A stretch of 48,920 nucleotides of DNA from JANWYQ01 sp034432445 (lineage in GTDB: Bacteria > Chloroflexota > Anaerolineae > JAAEKA01): positions 1 to 48,920 of the forward strand of contig DAOUBX010000104.1 of NCBI GenBank assembly GCA_034432445.1. The letters are read 5' to 3'. The position numbers and the translations under genes are program-made. Each line of letters starts with the position of its first letter. Position 1 is the first letter of the stretch. The notes below the pieces were generated by a model, which made no database searches, was not told the origin of the DNA, and saw only the letters and a list, made by a program, of their open reading frames with translations. Shown piece by piece: positions 22,794-30,950 of this stretch.

Positions 22794-23639
22794 TTACCCC
22801 TTCAAACCGCTGAGCGTGATGCCCTCTACGATCCAACGCTGGACGAAGAGGAAAACGATGAGCACGGGCAGGATCACCAGCACGGAAGCAGCCATCGTCA
22901 GATGGTCGTTGCCAACCATGCGGTTGGAGAACCAGGTCAGGATGATGGGCAGAGTGCGCACCTCTTTTTCGGTTAGAACGATCAACGGCCAGAGATAGGC
23001 GTTCCAGTTGAACATGAACGTCAACATGCCGAAGGTGGCCAGAGCAGGGCCGAGCTGCGGCAGGGCAATGCGCCAGTAGATGTAGAACTCTCCCGCGCCG
23101 TCCACGCGCGCGGCGTCGAGCATCTCATCGGGGATGGACAGCGCAAACTGTCGAAACAGGAAGATCCCAAAAGCGTCGATGGCGGCGGGCAGAATCAACC
23201 CCAACAGGTTGTTAATCAGGCCCAGTTTCGCCAGGATGAGATAGCCGGGGATCATCGTCATCTGGGGCGGGATCATCATCAAGGAGAGGATGAACCAGAA
23301 GAGAAACCGTTTGCCCCGGAACTCGAACTTGGCGAAGATATAGCCAAACAAGGAGCTGGTAAACAACACCTGCGCCACATTCGCCAGCGCGATGATCGCC
23401 GAGTTGCGGTAGAAAAGCGCCAAGGGCAAATCCTTGTCCGTCAGCACCCGCTGGTAGTTGGCCAAGGTGAAGTGTTCGGGAAAGAAGGTGGGCGGGATTT
23501 GCCGGATCTCTTGTCCCGTCTTGAACGAGCCGAGGATCATCCACACGAAGGGCAAGAGCGCAACGAGACTGGCCGGGACCAGGATGAAGTACGCCAGATT
23601 GAGACGAAACCTGCGGTGGGGCCAGGGACGCGTGGTCAC
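22794..23639 (-). CDS. Sugar ABC transporter permease, MalG/UgpE type
   Basis: This 281-residue protein has six transmembrane segments and the carbohydrate permease coupling loop DEMLDAARVDGAGEFYIYWR, about 90 residues from the C-terminus. It pairs with the permease encoded just upstream. The GTG at 23639 is chosen as start: GGGAG lies 8 bp upstream, the protein then begins MTTRPWPHRRF, and the total length is normal for MalG. Earlier ATG (23654) and TTG (23645) codons overlap the upstream gene. A very long frame reading into the upstream gene is a shadow and should not be used. Confidence 0.92.
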   Translation of the reverse strand: MTTRPWPHRRFRLNLAYFILVPASLVALLPFVWMILGSFKTGQEIRQIPPTFFPEHFTLANYQRVLTDKDLPLALFYRNSAIIALANVAQVLFTSSLFGYIFAKFEFRGKRFLFWFILSLMMIPPQMTMIPGYLILAKLGLINNLLGLILPAAIDAFGIFLFRQFALSIPDEMLDAARVDGAGEFYIYWRIALPQLGPALATFGMLTFMFNWNAYLWPLIVLTEKEVRTLPIILTWFSNRMVGNDHLTMAASVLVILPVLIVFLFVQRWIVEGITLSGLKG

Positions 23640-23641
23640 GG

Positions 23642-24634
23642 TCAATACTCCCATTCGGTGCGCAACAGGCGGGTCTGTACCACGGACAGGCTGAAGATCA
23701 TCAAAAACATGACGATCGAGACGGCCGCCGCCCAACCCATCTTCTGGTAGCGAAATGCGTAGTTGTAGATGTTCAACAGCAACACCTGGGTCTGTCCCTT
23801 GGGGCCGCCATCGGTCATCACCTGGACGATGTCGAACACCTGAAAAGCCGAGATCATCGTCAGCACGGCAGTCAACAAGATGGTCGGCATCAGCAGAGGG
23901 ATGAGGACTCGGCTCAACAGCTGCCATGAGTTTGCGCCGTCTATCCGGGCGGCGTCTTTGACGTGCTGCGGAATGCCCTGCAGAGCTGCAATGAAGATGA
24001 TCATGTTGTAGCCCAGGTCTTGCCACAGATAGGCGATGATCACGGCGAACAAGGCGACGGGGATCCCCAAGAAGACCAGGCTGGGGTCCCCGGTCCAGTT
24101 GATGGCCACCAGCTTGCCCGTCATGGCTCCTAGGATGGCGTTCAGCAGGCCGCGCTGAGGATGAAAGACGTATCCCCACATGATGGCCACGCCCACCGAA
24201 GGCGCCAGCACCGATAGGAAGAACAAGGTGCGGAAAAGCCCTTTGAGCCGCGGATGCACCGACTCGATCATGAACGCCAACGGCAGCGTCACCAGCAGGT
24301 TGAGCGGCACAACCAGCGCCACGAACAGGAGCGTCGTCTTGACCCCGATGTGAAACTGCTGCACTTCCAGCGGCGCAGCGCGAGAAAAGTCCAGCATGTT
24401 GCGGAAGTGCTGTAGGCCCACAAACGGATTGTCGCCGCCAAAACCCAGAAAGCCGCCCATGCGCCGCGGGCTGTAGTCGAAAAACGCCAGCGCAGTCCCC
24501 CACAGCAACGGGAAGACCGTCCAGAAGGCCAGAAAGAGAACCAAAGGGATGACTGAAAGCACCACGAAGCGCTTTTTCGCCGCGTCGCGGCCGGTGAAGA
24601 AACGCTGCCAGCCGGGCCGGATGGATGGGGTCAT
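23642..24634 (-). CDS. Sugar ABC transporter permease, MalF/UgpA type
   Basis: This 330-residue membrane protein has about six transmembrane helices and the coupling loop PQHVKDAARIDGANSWQLLS, as in the MalF/UgpA family. It forms the inner-membrane channel with the next gene. The stop TGA lies only 2 bp before the GTG start of its partner, so the two are translationally coupled. The binding-protein gene is 134 bp upstream, with a repeat element between. The ATPase is not encoded in this locus; such importers commonly share an MsmK-type ATPase encoded elsewhere. Confidence 0.93.
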   Translation of the reverse strand: MTPSIRPGWQRFFTGRDAAKKRFVVLSVIPLVLFLAFWTVFPLLWGTALAFFDYSPRRMGGFLGFGGDNPFVGLQHFRNMLDFSRAAPLEVQQFHIGVKTTLLFVALVVPLNLLVTLPLAFMIESVHPRLKGLFRTLFFLSVLAPSVGVAIMWGYVFHPQRGLLNAILGAMTGKLVAINWTGDPSLVFLGIPVALFAVIIAYLWQDLGYNMIIFIAALQGIPQHVKDAARIDGANSWQLLSRVLIPLLMPTILLTAVLTMISAFQVFDIVQVMTDGGPKGQTQVLLLNIYNYAFRYQKMGWAAAVSIVMFLMIFSLSVVQTRLLRTEWEY

Positions 24635-24670
24635 GGGCAGGCCTCAATCGTTAGTGCGCACGCACCGATC

Positions 24671-24781
24671 TGATCTTTGCAGGCGCCGGGCGCTTGCGCC
24701 CGATTTGCAGCTTGAGACGGCTCTGCCGCCACGCGTGCAAACGCAGACTCAAGCGCCCGGCATCGATGCTATTCAAACGAG
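24671..24781. repeat. MITE-like element, copy 6, between binding-protein and permease genes
   Basis: The inner arms GCGCCGGGCGCTTGCG and its partner CTCAAGCGCCCGGCATCG are well preserved and flank the family core (TTTGCAGCTTGAGACGGCTCTGC); the outer ends are degenerate and boundaries are approximate. The element overlaps the last codons and the TAG stop of the sugar-binding protein gene (24769) and ends 37 bp before the permease gene. It would form a stable hairpin in the operon mRNA. Confidence 0.72.
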
Positions 24782-26100
24782 CCTTGCACCGCTTGTTCGA
24801 TGGCTTGCAAGGTCTCCTCGGCGGTGGCGTTGCCTTGCAGGAAGTTCAGCACTTCGGGATAGACCACCTCGTACCACACGAAGTCGCGGTCGGGGAATTG
24901 GCCTTCGTATTGGCCATATGGCAGAAGCGCCAGGAACGGCTCGAAGAAGGGGAACTCGGCCACCAGTTTTTGGGCGTTGTCGCCCGTGATGTCTTCGGCC
25001 ACAGCCGGCAGGGTGCCGGAAGCCAAGTTCCACTGCAGGGCGTTGGCAGAGTCGAGGGTCACGAACTTCACAAAGTCCCAGGCGGCCTGCTGCACTTTGC
25101 TGTTGGCGGAGACGGTCAGCCCCCAGCCCGAGGCAGCAGCGAACACCGGCTTCTCGCCCACCGATGGCAGCGGCTGGTAGATGGTCACTGCCGCCACCTC
25201 GGGAAAGTCGTCGCTGTATTCGGGGATGGCCCAGGGACCCACCAGGCCGGCCGCGCTGGTCTCGGCGAAGTAAGAATCGCCGACCCAGTTCTCCTCGTCG
25301 TTGTAGAGCACCGGGTCCACCAGGCCGGCGTCCACCAGGCGCTTCATCAGCTCCAGGGTCTTGAGCCCTTCCGGCGTGTTGACGGTATAGGTGCCGTCTT
25401 TCAGGTACTGCCCGCCAAACTGCAGGTACAGGGAGTGGAACATGGTGGCAATGCCATCGGAGCCGGTGAAGTTCAGCCCGGCGCGCGTCATGACGCCATC
25501 CTGCACGACCGCCATCTTCTGCAGATCCTCGATCGCCTCGTCCCAGGTGGCCCAGCCATCCTTGTAGTTCGTTGCGCCGACCTCGTCCGCAATGCGGGTG
25601 TTGAACAGCACTGCGCCGTATTCGATATTGAACTCCTGCGGAATGCCGTATAGCTTGCCATCACAGAGGTATCCACCGATGGGCGCCCCCAGCAGCTTGG
25701 CCGTGGCCTCGTCCACCGCAGCGACGCTGGCCGGCATCTCGGCCAGGTTGCCTCCCTTGGCATACGAACACACCCACGAGCCAAACATTTGCAGGATATC
25801 GGCCTCGGTCTTCGCGGGTAGGGCGGTCTGCAGGGTCTGGATGTAGGTATCGTAGTCGAAGGTCTCGAACACGATCTCCACGCCAGGGTTCTGCTTCATG
25901 TATTCGGCAGCCAGCGCCTCATACCCGGCGTTGAACGAGGTGTTCTGGTGCGTCCAGACACGGAGGGTGATCGTCTCGCCGACCGGTTGCGCGGGCGCGG
26001 GTTCGCCGGTAGCCTGATCCGCCGCCGGCGTTGCCCCGCCGCCGCAAGCCGCCAACACCAGACTAAGCGCCATCAGCAATGCAAACAGCTTAGTAGCCAT
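24769..26100 (-). CDS. Sugar ABC transporter substrate-binding lipoprotein
   Basis: This 443-residue protein is a family 1 (MalE/UgpB-like) extracellular solute-binding protein. It starts MATKLFALLMALSL with lipobox VLAAC at Cys19, followed by a Thr/Pro/Ala linker and the first strand TITLRVWTHQN. Ligand-binding lobes follow, with typical segments such as AAWDFVKFVTLDSANALQWN. It is anchored outside the membrane and delivers oligosaccharide to the two permeases encoded downstream. The start at 26100 is supported by GGAGAGG upstream; the longer frame lacks one. The ligand is unknown, but the GH114 and GH4 genes suggest galactosamine-containing oligosaccharides. Confidence 0.94.
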   Translation of the reverse strand: MATKLFALLMALSLVLAACGGGATPAADQATGEPAPAQPVGETITLRVWTHQNTSFNAGYEALAAEYMKQNPGVEIVFETFDYDTYIQTLQTALPAKTEADILQMFGSWVCSYAKGGNLAEMPASVAAVDEATAKLLGAPIGGYLCDGKLYGIPQEFNIEYGAVLFNTRIADEVGATNYKDGWATWDEAIEDLQKMAVVQDGVMTRAGLNFTGSDGIATMFHSLYLQFGGQYLKDGTYTVNTPEGLKTLELMKRLVDAGLVDPVLYNDEENWVGDSYFAETSAAGLVGPWAIPEYSDDFPEVAAVTIYQPLPSVGEKPVFAAASGWGLTVSANSKVQQAAWDFVKFVTLDSANALQWNLASGTLPAVAEDITGDNAQKLVAEFPFFEPFLALLPYGQYEGQFPDRDFVWYEVVYPEVLNFLQGNATAEETLQAIEQAVQGSFE

Positions 26101-26210
26101 TCTTCCTCTCCTATCGACGTGTATGGCCGCGACACCGCGCTTCTGCGCGTGCCAGACAGGGAACACGGCCATTGGATAACGCGCACCCCGCCGCTCGCAT
26201 CACACCAAAC

Positions 26211-27236
26211 TCACTGAAGCACGACTACCGCCGTCAGATTCCGTGGCCGGTCGGGGTTCAACCCTTTGGCCAAGGAGCGATACAAGGCCATTAGTTGCAG
26301 GATGGGCAGGTAGAGGACATTGCGCGCGGCTTCCGGGAGTCCTGACCCGAAGGCGACTTGCGTCCCCGCCTCGCCCAGCGCGAGCACTCGGCCGCCTAGC
26401 GCCTGCATCTCGCGCACCACCGCCTGTTCGTGGTTGCCGTTCTTTTCCGACAACAGACCGACGATCGCAGCGCTCTCGGTCACCATGCTCATGGGCCCAT
26501 GCCGGAACTCCAGAAAATGGAACGGCTCGCTGTGGGTCAAGGCCATCTCTTTCATTTTGAGGCTGGCCTCGCAGGCCAACCCATAGCGCGCCCCGCTGCC
26601 CAGGTAGTAAAACCGGTCAAAGCCCAGGTCCTCGCCGAAGTCCCGCGCCAGCGGTTCGTGCGTGGCGAGCAGACTGGCGCCGACCGCCGGCAGTTGGTGC
26701 ATCGCCCGCCGCTGGGTCTCCGCGCCGGCTGCCAGCAGGGCCATAGCGGTCGCTGCCACATACATCGAGGCGAAGGAGCGGGTCTGGGCCACGCTCTGCT
26801 CCTGGCCCTTAGCGATCACCAGTGGGACATCGGCCAGCCCGGCCAGCGGTTGGTCGCCGTAGTTGGTGATGGCAATGACGGGACCCCGCTTGTGCGCCTT
26901 GAACTGCTCCACCGCGCGGATCGTCTCGGTGGTCGAACCGGAGCGAGAGACCGCCACCAGCAGGGTTTGCCCGTCGGTGAGCGCAGTCTGCCCGTTCAAC
27001 AGAAGCTCCCCGGCCGGTACCGCTCGCGCCAGTCTTCCGGTCATCTCCTGGAACAGCGCCGCCGCCGCCAGCGAGAGATAATAGGTCGAGCCGCAGCCGG
27101 TGAACAGCACCTGGGCATAATCGGCAGCCAGAACGTTGATCAAGCCGTTGCAGGCCTGCTCCACCACCGCCAACGCGTCGGCCCACGCTTCGGGCTGGGA
27201 GAGGATCTCGTCGCGGGTGTATATGCCTCGCTGCAT
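26211..27236 (-). CDS. Double SIS-domain sugar isomerase/deaminase (AgaS/GlmS-like)
   Basis: This 341-residue protein has two SIS domains: the first with VLFTGCGSTYYLS and VSRSGSTTETI, the second with YYLGSGARYGLACEASLKMKE and FLEFRHGPMSM. The N-terminal YTRDEILSQPEAW and the C-terminal GLNPDRPRNLT match the layout of AgaS (galactosamine-6-phosphate deaminase/isomerase) and the isomerase half of GlmS, but no glutaminase domain is present. It should act on amino-sugar phosphates in the cytosol. ATG at 27236 has AAGGA 5 bp upstream; a longer form would need TTG. A kinase to make the phosphorylated substrate is not seen in the locus. Confidence 0.87.
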   Translation of the reverse strand: MQRGIYTRDEILSQPEAWADALAVVEQACNGLINVLAADYAQVLFTGCGSTYYLSLAAAALFQEMTGRLARAVPAGELLLNGQTALTDGQTLLVAVSRSGSTTETIRAVEQFKAHKRGPVIAITNYGDQPLAGLADVPLVIAKGQEQSVAQTRSFASMYVAATAMALLAAGAETQRRAMHQLPAVGASLLATHEPLARDFGEDLGFDRFYYLGSGARYGLACEASLKMKEMALTHSEPFHFLEFRHGPMSMVTESAAIVGLLSEKNGNHEQAVVREMQALGGRVLALGEAGTQVAFGSGLPEAARNVLYLPILQLMALYRSLAKGLNPDRPRNLTAVVVLQ

Positions 27237-27255
27237 AGGTTCCTTTCGGCGCAAC

Positions 27256-28296
27256 CTAGATCAACGGCAGGTTGAACAGGTGCGCAACGTTGTTGTAGTA
27301 GACTTTTCTGAGCACGTCGTCGGGCAGATACAAACCACACACCTGCCAGCGGCCTTGCTGTGGGACGTCGCCGAGGCTGTAGTTGAAGTATTCGTCGTCG
27401 GTTTCGAGAAAGCGGAAGGCCAGGCGGTAGGCGTCCGGGGTGGGTCCCATGTCGGAGCCGAACAGGATGCGGTCCTGGTACTGGAGAAAGAAACGGCGAG
27501 CGGTGTAGGGCTGGCGCCCCAGCTCGCCTAGCCGGGCCGAGATGTCGATGAAATAGTTGGGGCAGGCCTCCAGCATGGCGCCCACCCAGGCCAGATTTTC
27601 GGCATAACAGCCCACATGCGCGCCGATGAAGGTCGTCGAGGAGTGGCGGCTGACTAGGTTCTTGAACGCTGCGAGGATGCTGAGGAAGGGTGGAAAGGGC
27701 GGGCTGGTGAAAGCCCAATCGGGGTGCCGGCGCAGCTCTTCCCAACGTTCGTTGGTCTCGTCGATGGGGTCGAAGAAAGCCACTGGGTCGGCCACGTGTA
27801 CCAACACGGGCAGGCCCAACTCACCCGCAGCTTGCCAGAGCGGATCGAGGCGCGGGTCGTCCACCCTGACCAGGTCTCCATGCTGATCGCGCACGTGCAG
27901 CCCAAACGGCTTCCAGATCTTGAGGCCCTCGGCGCCCCACGCCTTTTGTACTTCCAGCCGCCGAGCGGCGTATTCCGGGAACGCATCGCCCCATGCGGGC
28001 CACTGGTTCCAATCCACCCCGCCGAAGACACGAAAACGCTCGGGAGCCTTGGCCTTGAAGTGCTCCAGATGGGCTTGCAGGACATCCTCGCCCCAGCCGC
28101 CGTCCAGGTCCACATAGCCGACGACCCCCGCTTCGTCCAGCCGATCCAGCAGCTCAGCCAGGGGCTTCTTGTCCCAGCCACCGCCGAACGGCTCGCCCAG
28201 GTGATTGTGCGCGTCGATGACCGGGAAGCGCGGCTTGACCACCAGAGTGGTCTTGGCGACCAGCTGGGAGCGGGGGCGGAAGTCGGTGAGGTTCAT
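27256..28296 (-). CDS. Amidohydrolase-2 family metal-dependent hydrolase
   Basis: This 346-residue protein is a TIM-barrel amidohydrolase of the PF04909 type. Metal ligands are expected in DAHNHLG (about 28-34), then HVAD (about 184), GAHVGCY and LFGSDMGP (Asp near 293). Family members hydrolyse lactones, amides or decarboxylate ring acids. In a sugar operon the likely substrate is a sugar lactone or an acylated sugar, but nothing in the sequence decides this. It is not of the NagA deacetylase family. It lies 19 bp before the SIS gene and 13 bp after the regulator gene, so all three are cotranscribed. Confidence 0.87.
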   Translation of the reverse strand: MNLTDFRPRSQLVAKTTLVVKPRFPVIDAHNHLGEPFGGGWDKKPLAELLDRLDEAGVVGYVDLDGGWGEDVLQAHLEHFKAKAPERFRVFGGVDWNQWPAWGDAFPEYAARRLEVQKAWGAEGLKIWKPFGLHVRDQHGDLVRVDDPRLDPLWQAAGELGLPVLVHVADPVAFFDPIDETNERWEELRRHPDWAFTSPPFPPFLSILAAFKNLVSRHSSTTFIGAHVGCYAENLAWVGAMLEACPNYFIDISARLGELGRQPYTARRFFLQYQDRILFGSDMGPTPDAYRLAFRFLETDDEYFNYSLGDVPQQGRWQVCGLYLPDDVLRKVYYNNVAHLFNLPLI

Positions 28297-28309
28297 CGGC
28301 GGAATCCGC

Positions 28310-29083
28310 TCAGGCCACCGTCACCGCGATCCCCAGCTCGCGCAGGGCGGCCAGAACCTGCGGGGGAGCTTGGGCGTCTGTGACGAGGTGATGAATGCTG
28401 GAGACTGGGGCGACGAAGGCGGGCGCAACGGTCTCGAACTTGGTATGGTCGGCCACCAAGATGACCTGGCGGCCCATGGCAAGGATGGCGCGGTCGGTCA
28501 GAACCTCAGGCAGATAGTCGCTGGTCAAGCCGTGTTGCAGGCTAAAGGCGTGCACGCCCAGAAAGACCTTGTCGGCGCGCAGCTCGGCAATGGCCTGCGC
28601 GGCAATATGCCCCACAAAGGAGAGCTCGCTTGGCCGCAGCTGGCCGCCGATGCCGATCAGGTCAATGCCGGGCAAATCGGCCAGGGTGTTCATCACCGGC
28701 AGGGAGTTGGTGATCACCGTTAGGTTCTCGCGGGCGCGCAAATGGCGGGCAACCTCCAGCGTGGTCGTGCCGGAAGCCAGAAAGATTGTCTCGCCGTCCT
28801 GAACCAGGGCCGCAGCGGCCTGGCCGATGCGCAGTTTCTCGAAAGCTTGCACCTGTTGGCGCTGGAGGAGCGGCGCTTCGGGCGGGGCCACCGTGACGGG
28901 CAACGCCCCCCCGTGCACGCGTTGGATCTTGCCCTGTTCGGCCAGCGCCTCTAGGTCGCGGCGGGCGGTAGCCTCGCTGACTCGGAACTGCTCGACGATT
29001 TCAGTCACGCTCAGGCGTCCCTGGCGCAGGAGCAAGTTCAGGATGTTGTTCTGGCGTTCTTCGGCGGAGACAAATACGCTCAT
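28310..29083 (-). CDS. DeoR/GlpR-family transcriptional regulator
   Basis: This 257-residue protein has the DeoR N-terminal helix-turn-helix (RQNNILNLLLRQGRLSVTEIV to SEATARRDLEAL, residues about 10-45, then IQRVHGGA). The C-terminal sensor domain follows, with IFLASGTTTLEVARHL, TVITNSLPV and DKVFLGVHAFS, which normally binds sugar phosphates. It is the first gene of the sugar locus and probably represses it until the inducing sugar phosphate appears. An inverted repeat overlaps the promoter and the start codon region, consistent with autoregulation. AgaR is a member of the same family. Confidence 0.94.
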   Translation of the reverse strand: MSVFVSAEERQNNILNLLLRQGRLSVTEIVEQFRVSEATARRDLEALAEQGKIQRVHGGALPVTVAPPEAPLLQRQQVQAFEKLRIGQAAAALVQDGETIFLASGTTTLEVARHLRARENLTVITNSLPVMNTLADLPGIDLIGIGGQLRPSELSFVGHIAAQAIAELRADKVFLGVHAFSLQHGLTSDYLPEVLTDRAILAMGRQVILVADHTKFETVAPAFVAPVSSIHHLVTDAQAPPQVLAALRELGIAVTVA

Positions 29084-29085
29084 AT

Positions 29086-29135
29086 TCGCTCATAAACAAT
29101 TATATTCAATCACATTATAACACGTTTACGAGCGA
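29086..29135. promoter_or_regulatory. Inverted-repeat operator of the sugar locus
   Basis: TCGCTCATAAAC (29086-29097) and GTTTACGAGCGA (29124-29135) are inverted repeats matching at 11 of 12 positions, with centres 38 bp apart. One half-site fills the spacer between the -35 and -10 boxes; the other is just before the DeoR start codon. This arrangement is expected of a DeoR-family operator allowing repression by a bridging oligomer. Confidence 0.75.
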
Positions 29136-29141
29136 TGTCAA
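29114..29141 (-). promoter_or_regulatory. Consensus promoter of the DeoR-led sugar locus
   Basis: On the minus strand TTGACA (29136-29141) and TATAAT (29114-29119) are separated by 16 bp. Transcription would start near 29107, giving a leader of about 24 nt before the ATG at 29083. Confidence 0.82.
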
Positions 29142-29570
29142 GGGCCAGTTTTTGGCTTGGACGTCAGGCAAGGCCGCCAGCCACCCCTGCACCTGTGGCC
29201 GGATCTCTGGGCTGTTCTGTGCAAAGACCAGAACGGACTGGGCCGAGCTAGACGGCCCGCGCTCGGCGGCATCGGCGCCGGGCACGCCAGCGCGGGCAAG
29301 ACGTTGGGGGGCTGCGTGCGCGCGACGTTCAAGCGCAAGGCTTTGCGCAGTGGCTCGGTGAGCGCGAACTGCCTTCCGAAGCGCAACCGCTGCAACTTGC
29401 CAGCCGAGCCACAGGCTTCACAAACTGGCGCTGGAGGGACGGATGCGCGCCAACTGCCGAAAAGTCGCCGGCAAATCGATTGGATCATCTAGAGAGTGGA
29501 AATCCGGGTCGGTCTTATCGATCGTTTCGAAAACGTGCCCAGCAGAGCCGACAGGGGGCGGGCAAAACGA
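29142..29570. other. Intergenic stretch without a supported gene
   Basis: About 430 bp between the sugar-locus promoter and the tRNA terminator. Short overlapping frames exist on both strands, but none has a ribosome-binding site, a recognisable motif or a plausible composition. It may be the remains of a degraded gene. Confidence 0.45.
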
Positions 29571-29608
29571 GAAGCGGCCAGCCGTATTGATCTCGGCTAG
29601 CCGCTTCT
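29571..29608 (-). terminator. Terminator of tRNA-Gln
   Basis: GAAGCGGCCAGCCG (29571-29584) pairs with CGGCTAGCCGCTTC (29595-29608), one mismatch. On the minus strand the hairpin is followed by TCGTTTTG and starts 9 bp after the CCA end of the tRNA. Confidence 0.8.
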
Positions 29609-29617
29609 TCGTTCGCT

Positions 29618-29691
29618 GGCTGGGGTGCAGGGACTCGAACCCCAACTTACTGATCCAGAGTCAGCTGTCCTGCCAATTAGACGACACCCCA
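29618..29691 (-). tRNA. tRNA-Gln (anticodon CTG)
   Basis: Read on the minus strand, the acceptor stem TGGGGTG / CACCCCA closes the cloverleaf. The D-loop AATTGGCAGGACA, the anticodon arm CTGA-CTCTGGA-TCAG with anticodon CTG, and the T-loop GTTCGAGTC are all present. CCA is encoded at the 3' end (29618-29620) after discriminator G. A TAAAAT sequence just upstream is a possible -10 box. Confidence 0.95.
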
Positions 29692-29764
29692 GTACTGGGC
29701 GAAATTTTACCACAAAGCGCGTCGCGCGGCAAATTTGGGGGCTTCAGGCGAAGGGGCGGCAGGG

Positions 29765-30919
29765 TCAAAGGGCCTGTTGCAGAATGGCGCCTAGCTCCTC
29801 GGCAGTCAGCAAGATGGGGTTGGCTTTCATGCTGCTGGCCTGCTGCGCTTTGGCGACGATTTCAGGAATGGCGGTCGCCGTAATACCATAGACGGCCAGC
29901 CGCGGCACAGCCAGCGCTTCGACCAAATCGGCCACCCACGTGACGCCGTCGTCCGCCCGGGCGCTTGGATCGCCGGTCAGCAGGCGGGCAACCTCGTCGA
30001 AGCGGGCTAGAGCGGGCGAGGCGGGCGCGCGCTGTTGCAAGGCTTGCAGGTTCATCTGCATCACCGGCGGCAGCAAGCGGGCGCAGAGCGCGCCGTGCGG
30101 GGCCGGGAACATGCCGCCGATGGGGCCGGCGAAGCCGTGGACTGCGCCTAGGCCGGCGTTGGCCAGCGCCAGTCCGCCGCACAGGCTGGCCAACGCCATG
30201 TCCTCGCGCGCGACCGCGTCGCTGCCGTCTGTGCAAGCCCGTGGCAGGGAGCGCGCTGCCCGTTGTATACCTTCGCGGCACACAGCATCCGTCAACGGGT
30301 TGGCGCGCGACGAGACGAAGGGCTCGATACATTGCGTGAGCGCGTCCAGGCCGCTGGCGGCGGTCACCGCGGGTGGGGTCGAGTAGGTCAGCTCAGGATC
30401 GACGAGGGCCACCGTGGGCAACATGAGCGGGCTGCGCAGGCTGACCTTGACCTGATGGCCCGGGGAGCCCAGCACCGCGTTGCGGGTGACTTCAGAGCCG
30501 GTGCCGGCCGTCGTGGGCACGGCGATGCACGGTGCAGACGGCCGGGTGATCGGCCGGCCGCGGCCAATGACCTCCAGGTAGTCCAGCGGATCGCCGCCGT
30601 TGGTTAGCAGCATGGCGATGGCTTTGGCCGCGTCTAGCACGCTGCCGCCGCCGATGCCGATCACCACGTCGCAGTTGGTCTGGCGAGCCAGCGCGACCCC
30701 GGCCTGGGCGTCGGCCACGGTGGGCTCGCCGGCAAGGCTGTAGAGCGTGAGCACAAGGCCCTGGCTGCGCAGCCGCAACAACAGCGGCTCCACCCGGGCC
30801 GGATTCTGGCCGATCACCACCAGCGGTCTGCGACCGAGGTTGGCAGCCAGCGACGCCAGCTCCACGGCTGCGCCGGGGCCAAAGAGGATGCGGTTGGCTG
30901 TGGCAAATTCAAAGCGCAT
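29765..30919 (-). CDS. Iron-type alcohol dehydrogenase family protein with altered metal ligands
   Basis: This 384-residue protein has the Fe-ADH/maleylacetate reductase fold: NAD-binding GIGGGSVLDAAKA (88-100), PTTAGTGSEVT (135-145), then the metal-binding all-helical domain. Compared with FucO (ligands Asp196, His200, His263, His277), the matching positions here are Asp192, Gln196, His261 and His275, so one ligand His is replaced by Gln; the active-site His of the FucO motif AHPLG is Gly265. The substrate is therefore uncertain. AAGGAGC supports the start. It follows menE by 31 bp and so is probably cotranscribed with the menaquinone genes, although no Fe-ADH step is known in that pathway. 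Confidence 0.85.
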   Translation of the reverse strand: MRFEFATANRILFGPGAAVELASLAANLGRRPLVVIGQNPARVEPLLLRLRSQGLVLTLYSLAGEPTVADAQAGVALARQTNCDVVIGIGGGSVLDAAKAIAMLLTNGGDPLDYLEVIGRGRPITRPSAPCIAVPTTAGTGSEVTRNAVLGSPGHQVKVSLRSPLMLPTVALVDPELTYSTPPAVTAASGLDALTQCIEPFVSSRANPLTDAVCREGIQRAARSLPRACTDGSDAVAREDMALASLCGGLALANAGLGAVHGFAGPIGGMFPAPHGALCARLLPPVMQMNLQALQQRAPASPALARFDEVARLLTGDPSARADDGVTWVADLVEALAVPRLAVYGITATAIPEIVAKAQQASSMKANPILLTAEELGAILQQAL

Positions 30920-30950
30920 GAGAAGCTCCTTAGGCGGTGCGTGTTGTCGA

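Noticed and set aside
22794..24647. A 617-codon open frame covering both sugar permeases
   Set aside because: Its first half reads the MalF-type gene in the wrong frame and has no membrane-protein composition. The real second permease starts at the GTG at 23639, with a GGGAG site 8 bp upstream.
29138..29492. Overlapping short frames on both strands between the sugar locus and tRNA-Gln
   Set aside because: No ribosome-binding site, no recognisable motif, and Pro/Arg-rich composition typical of random high-GC frames.
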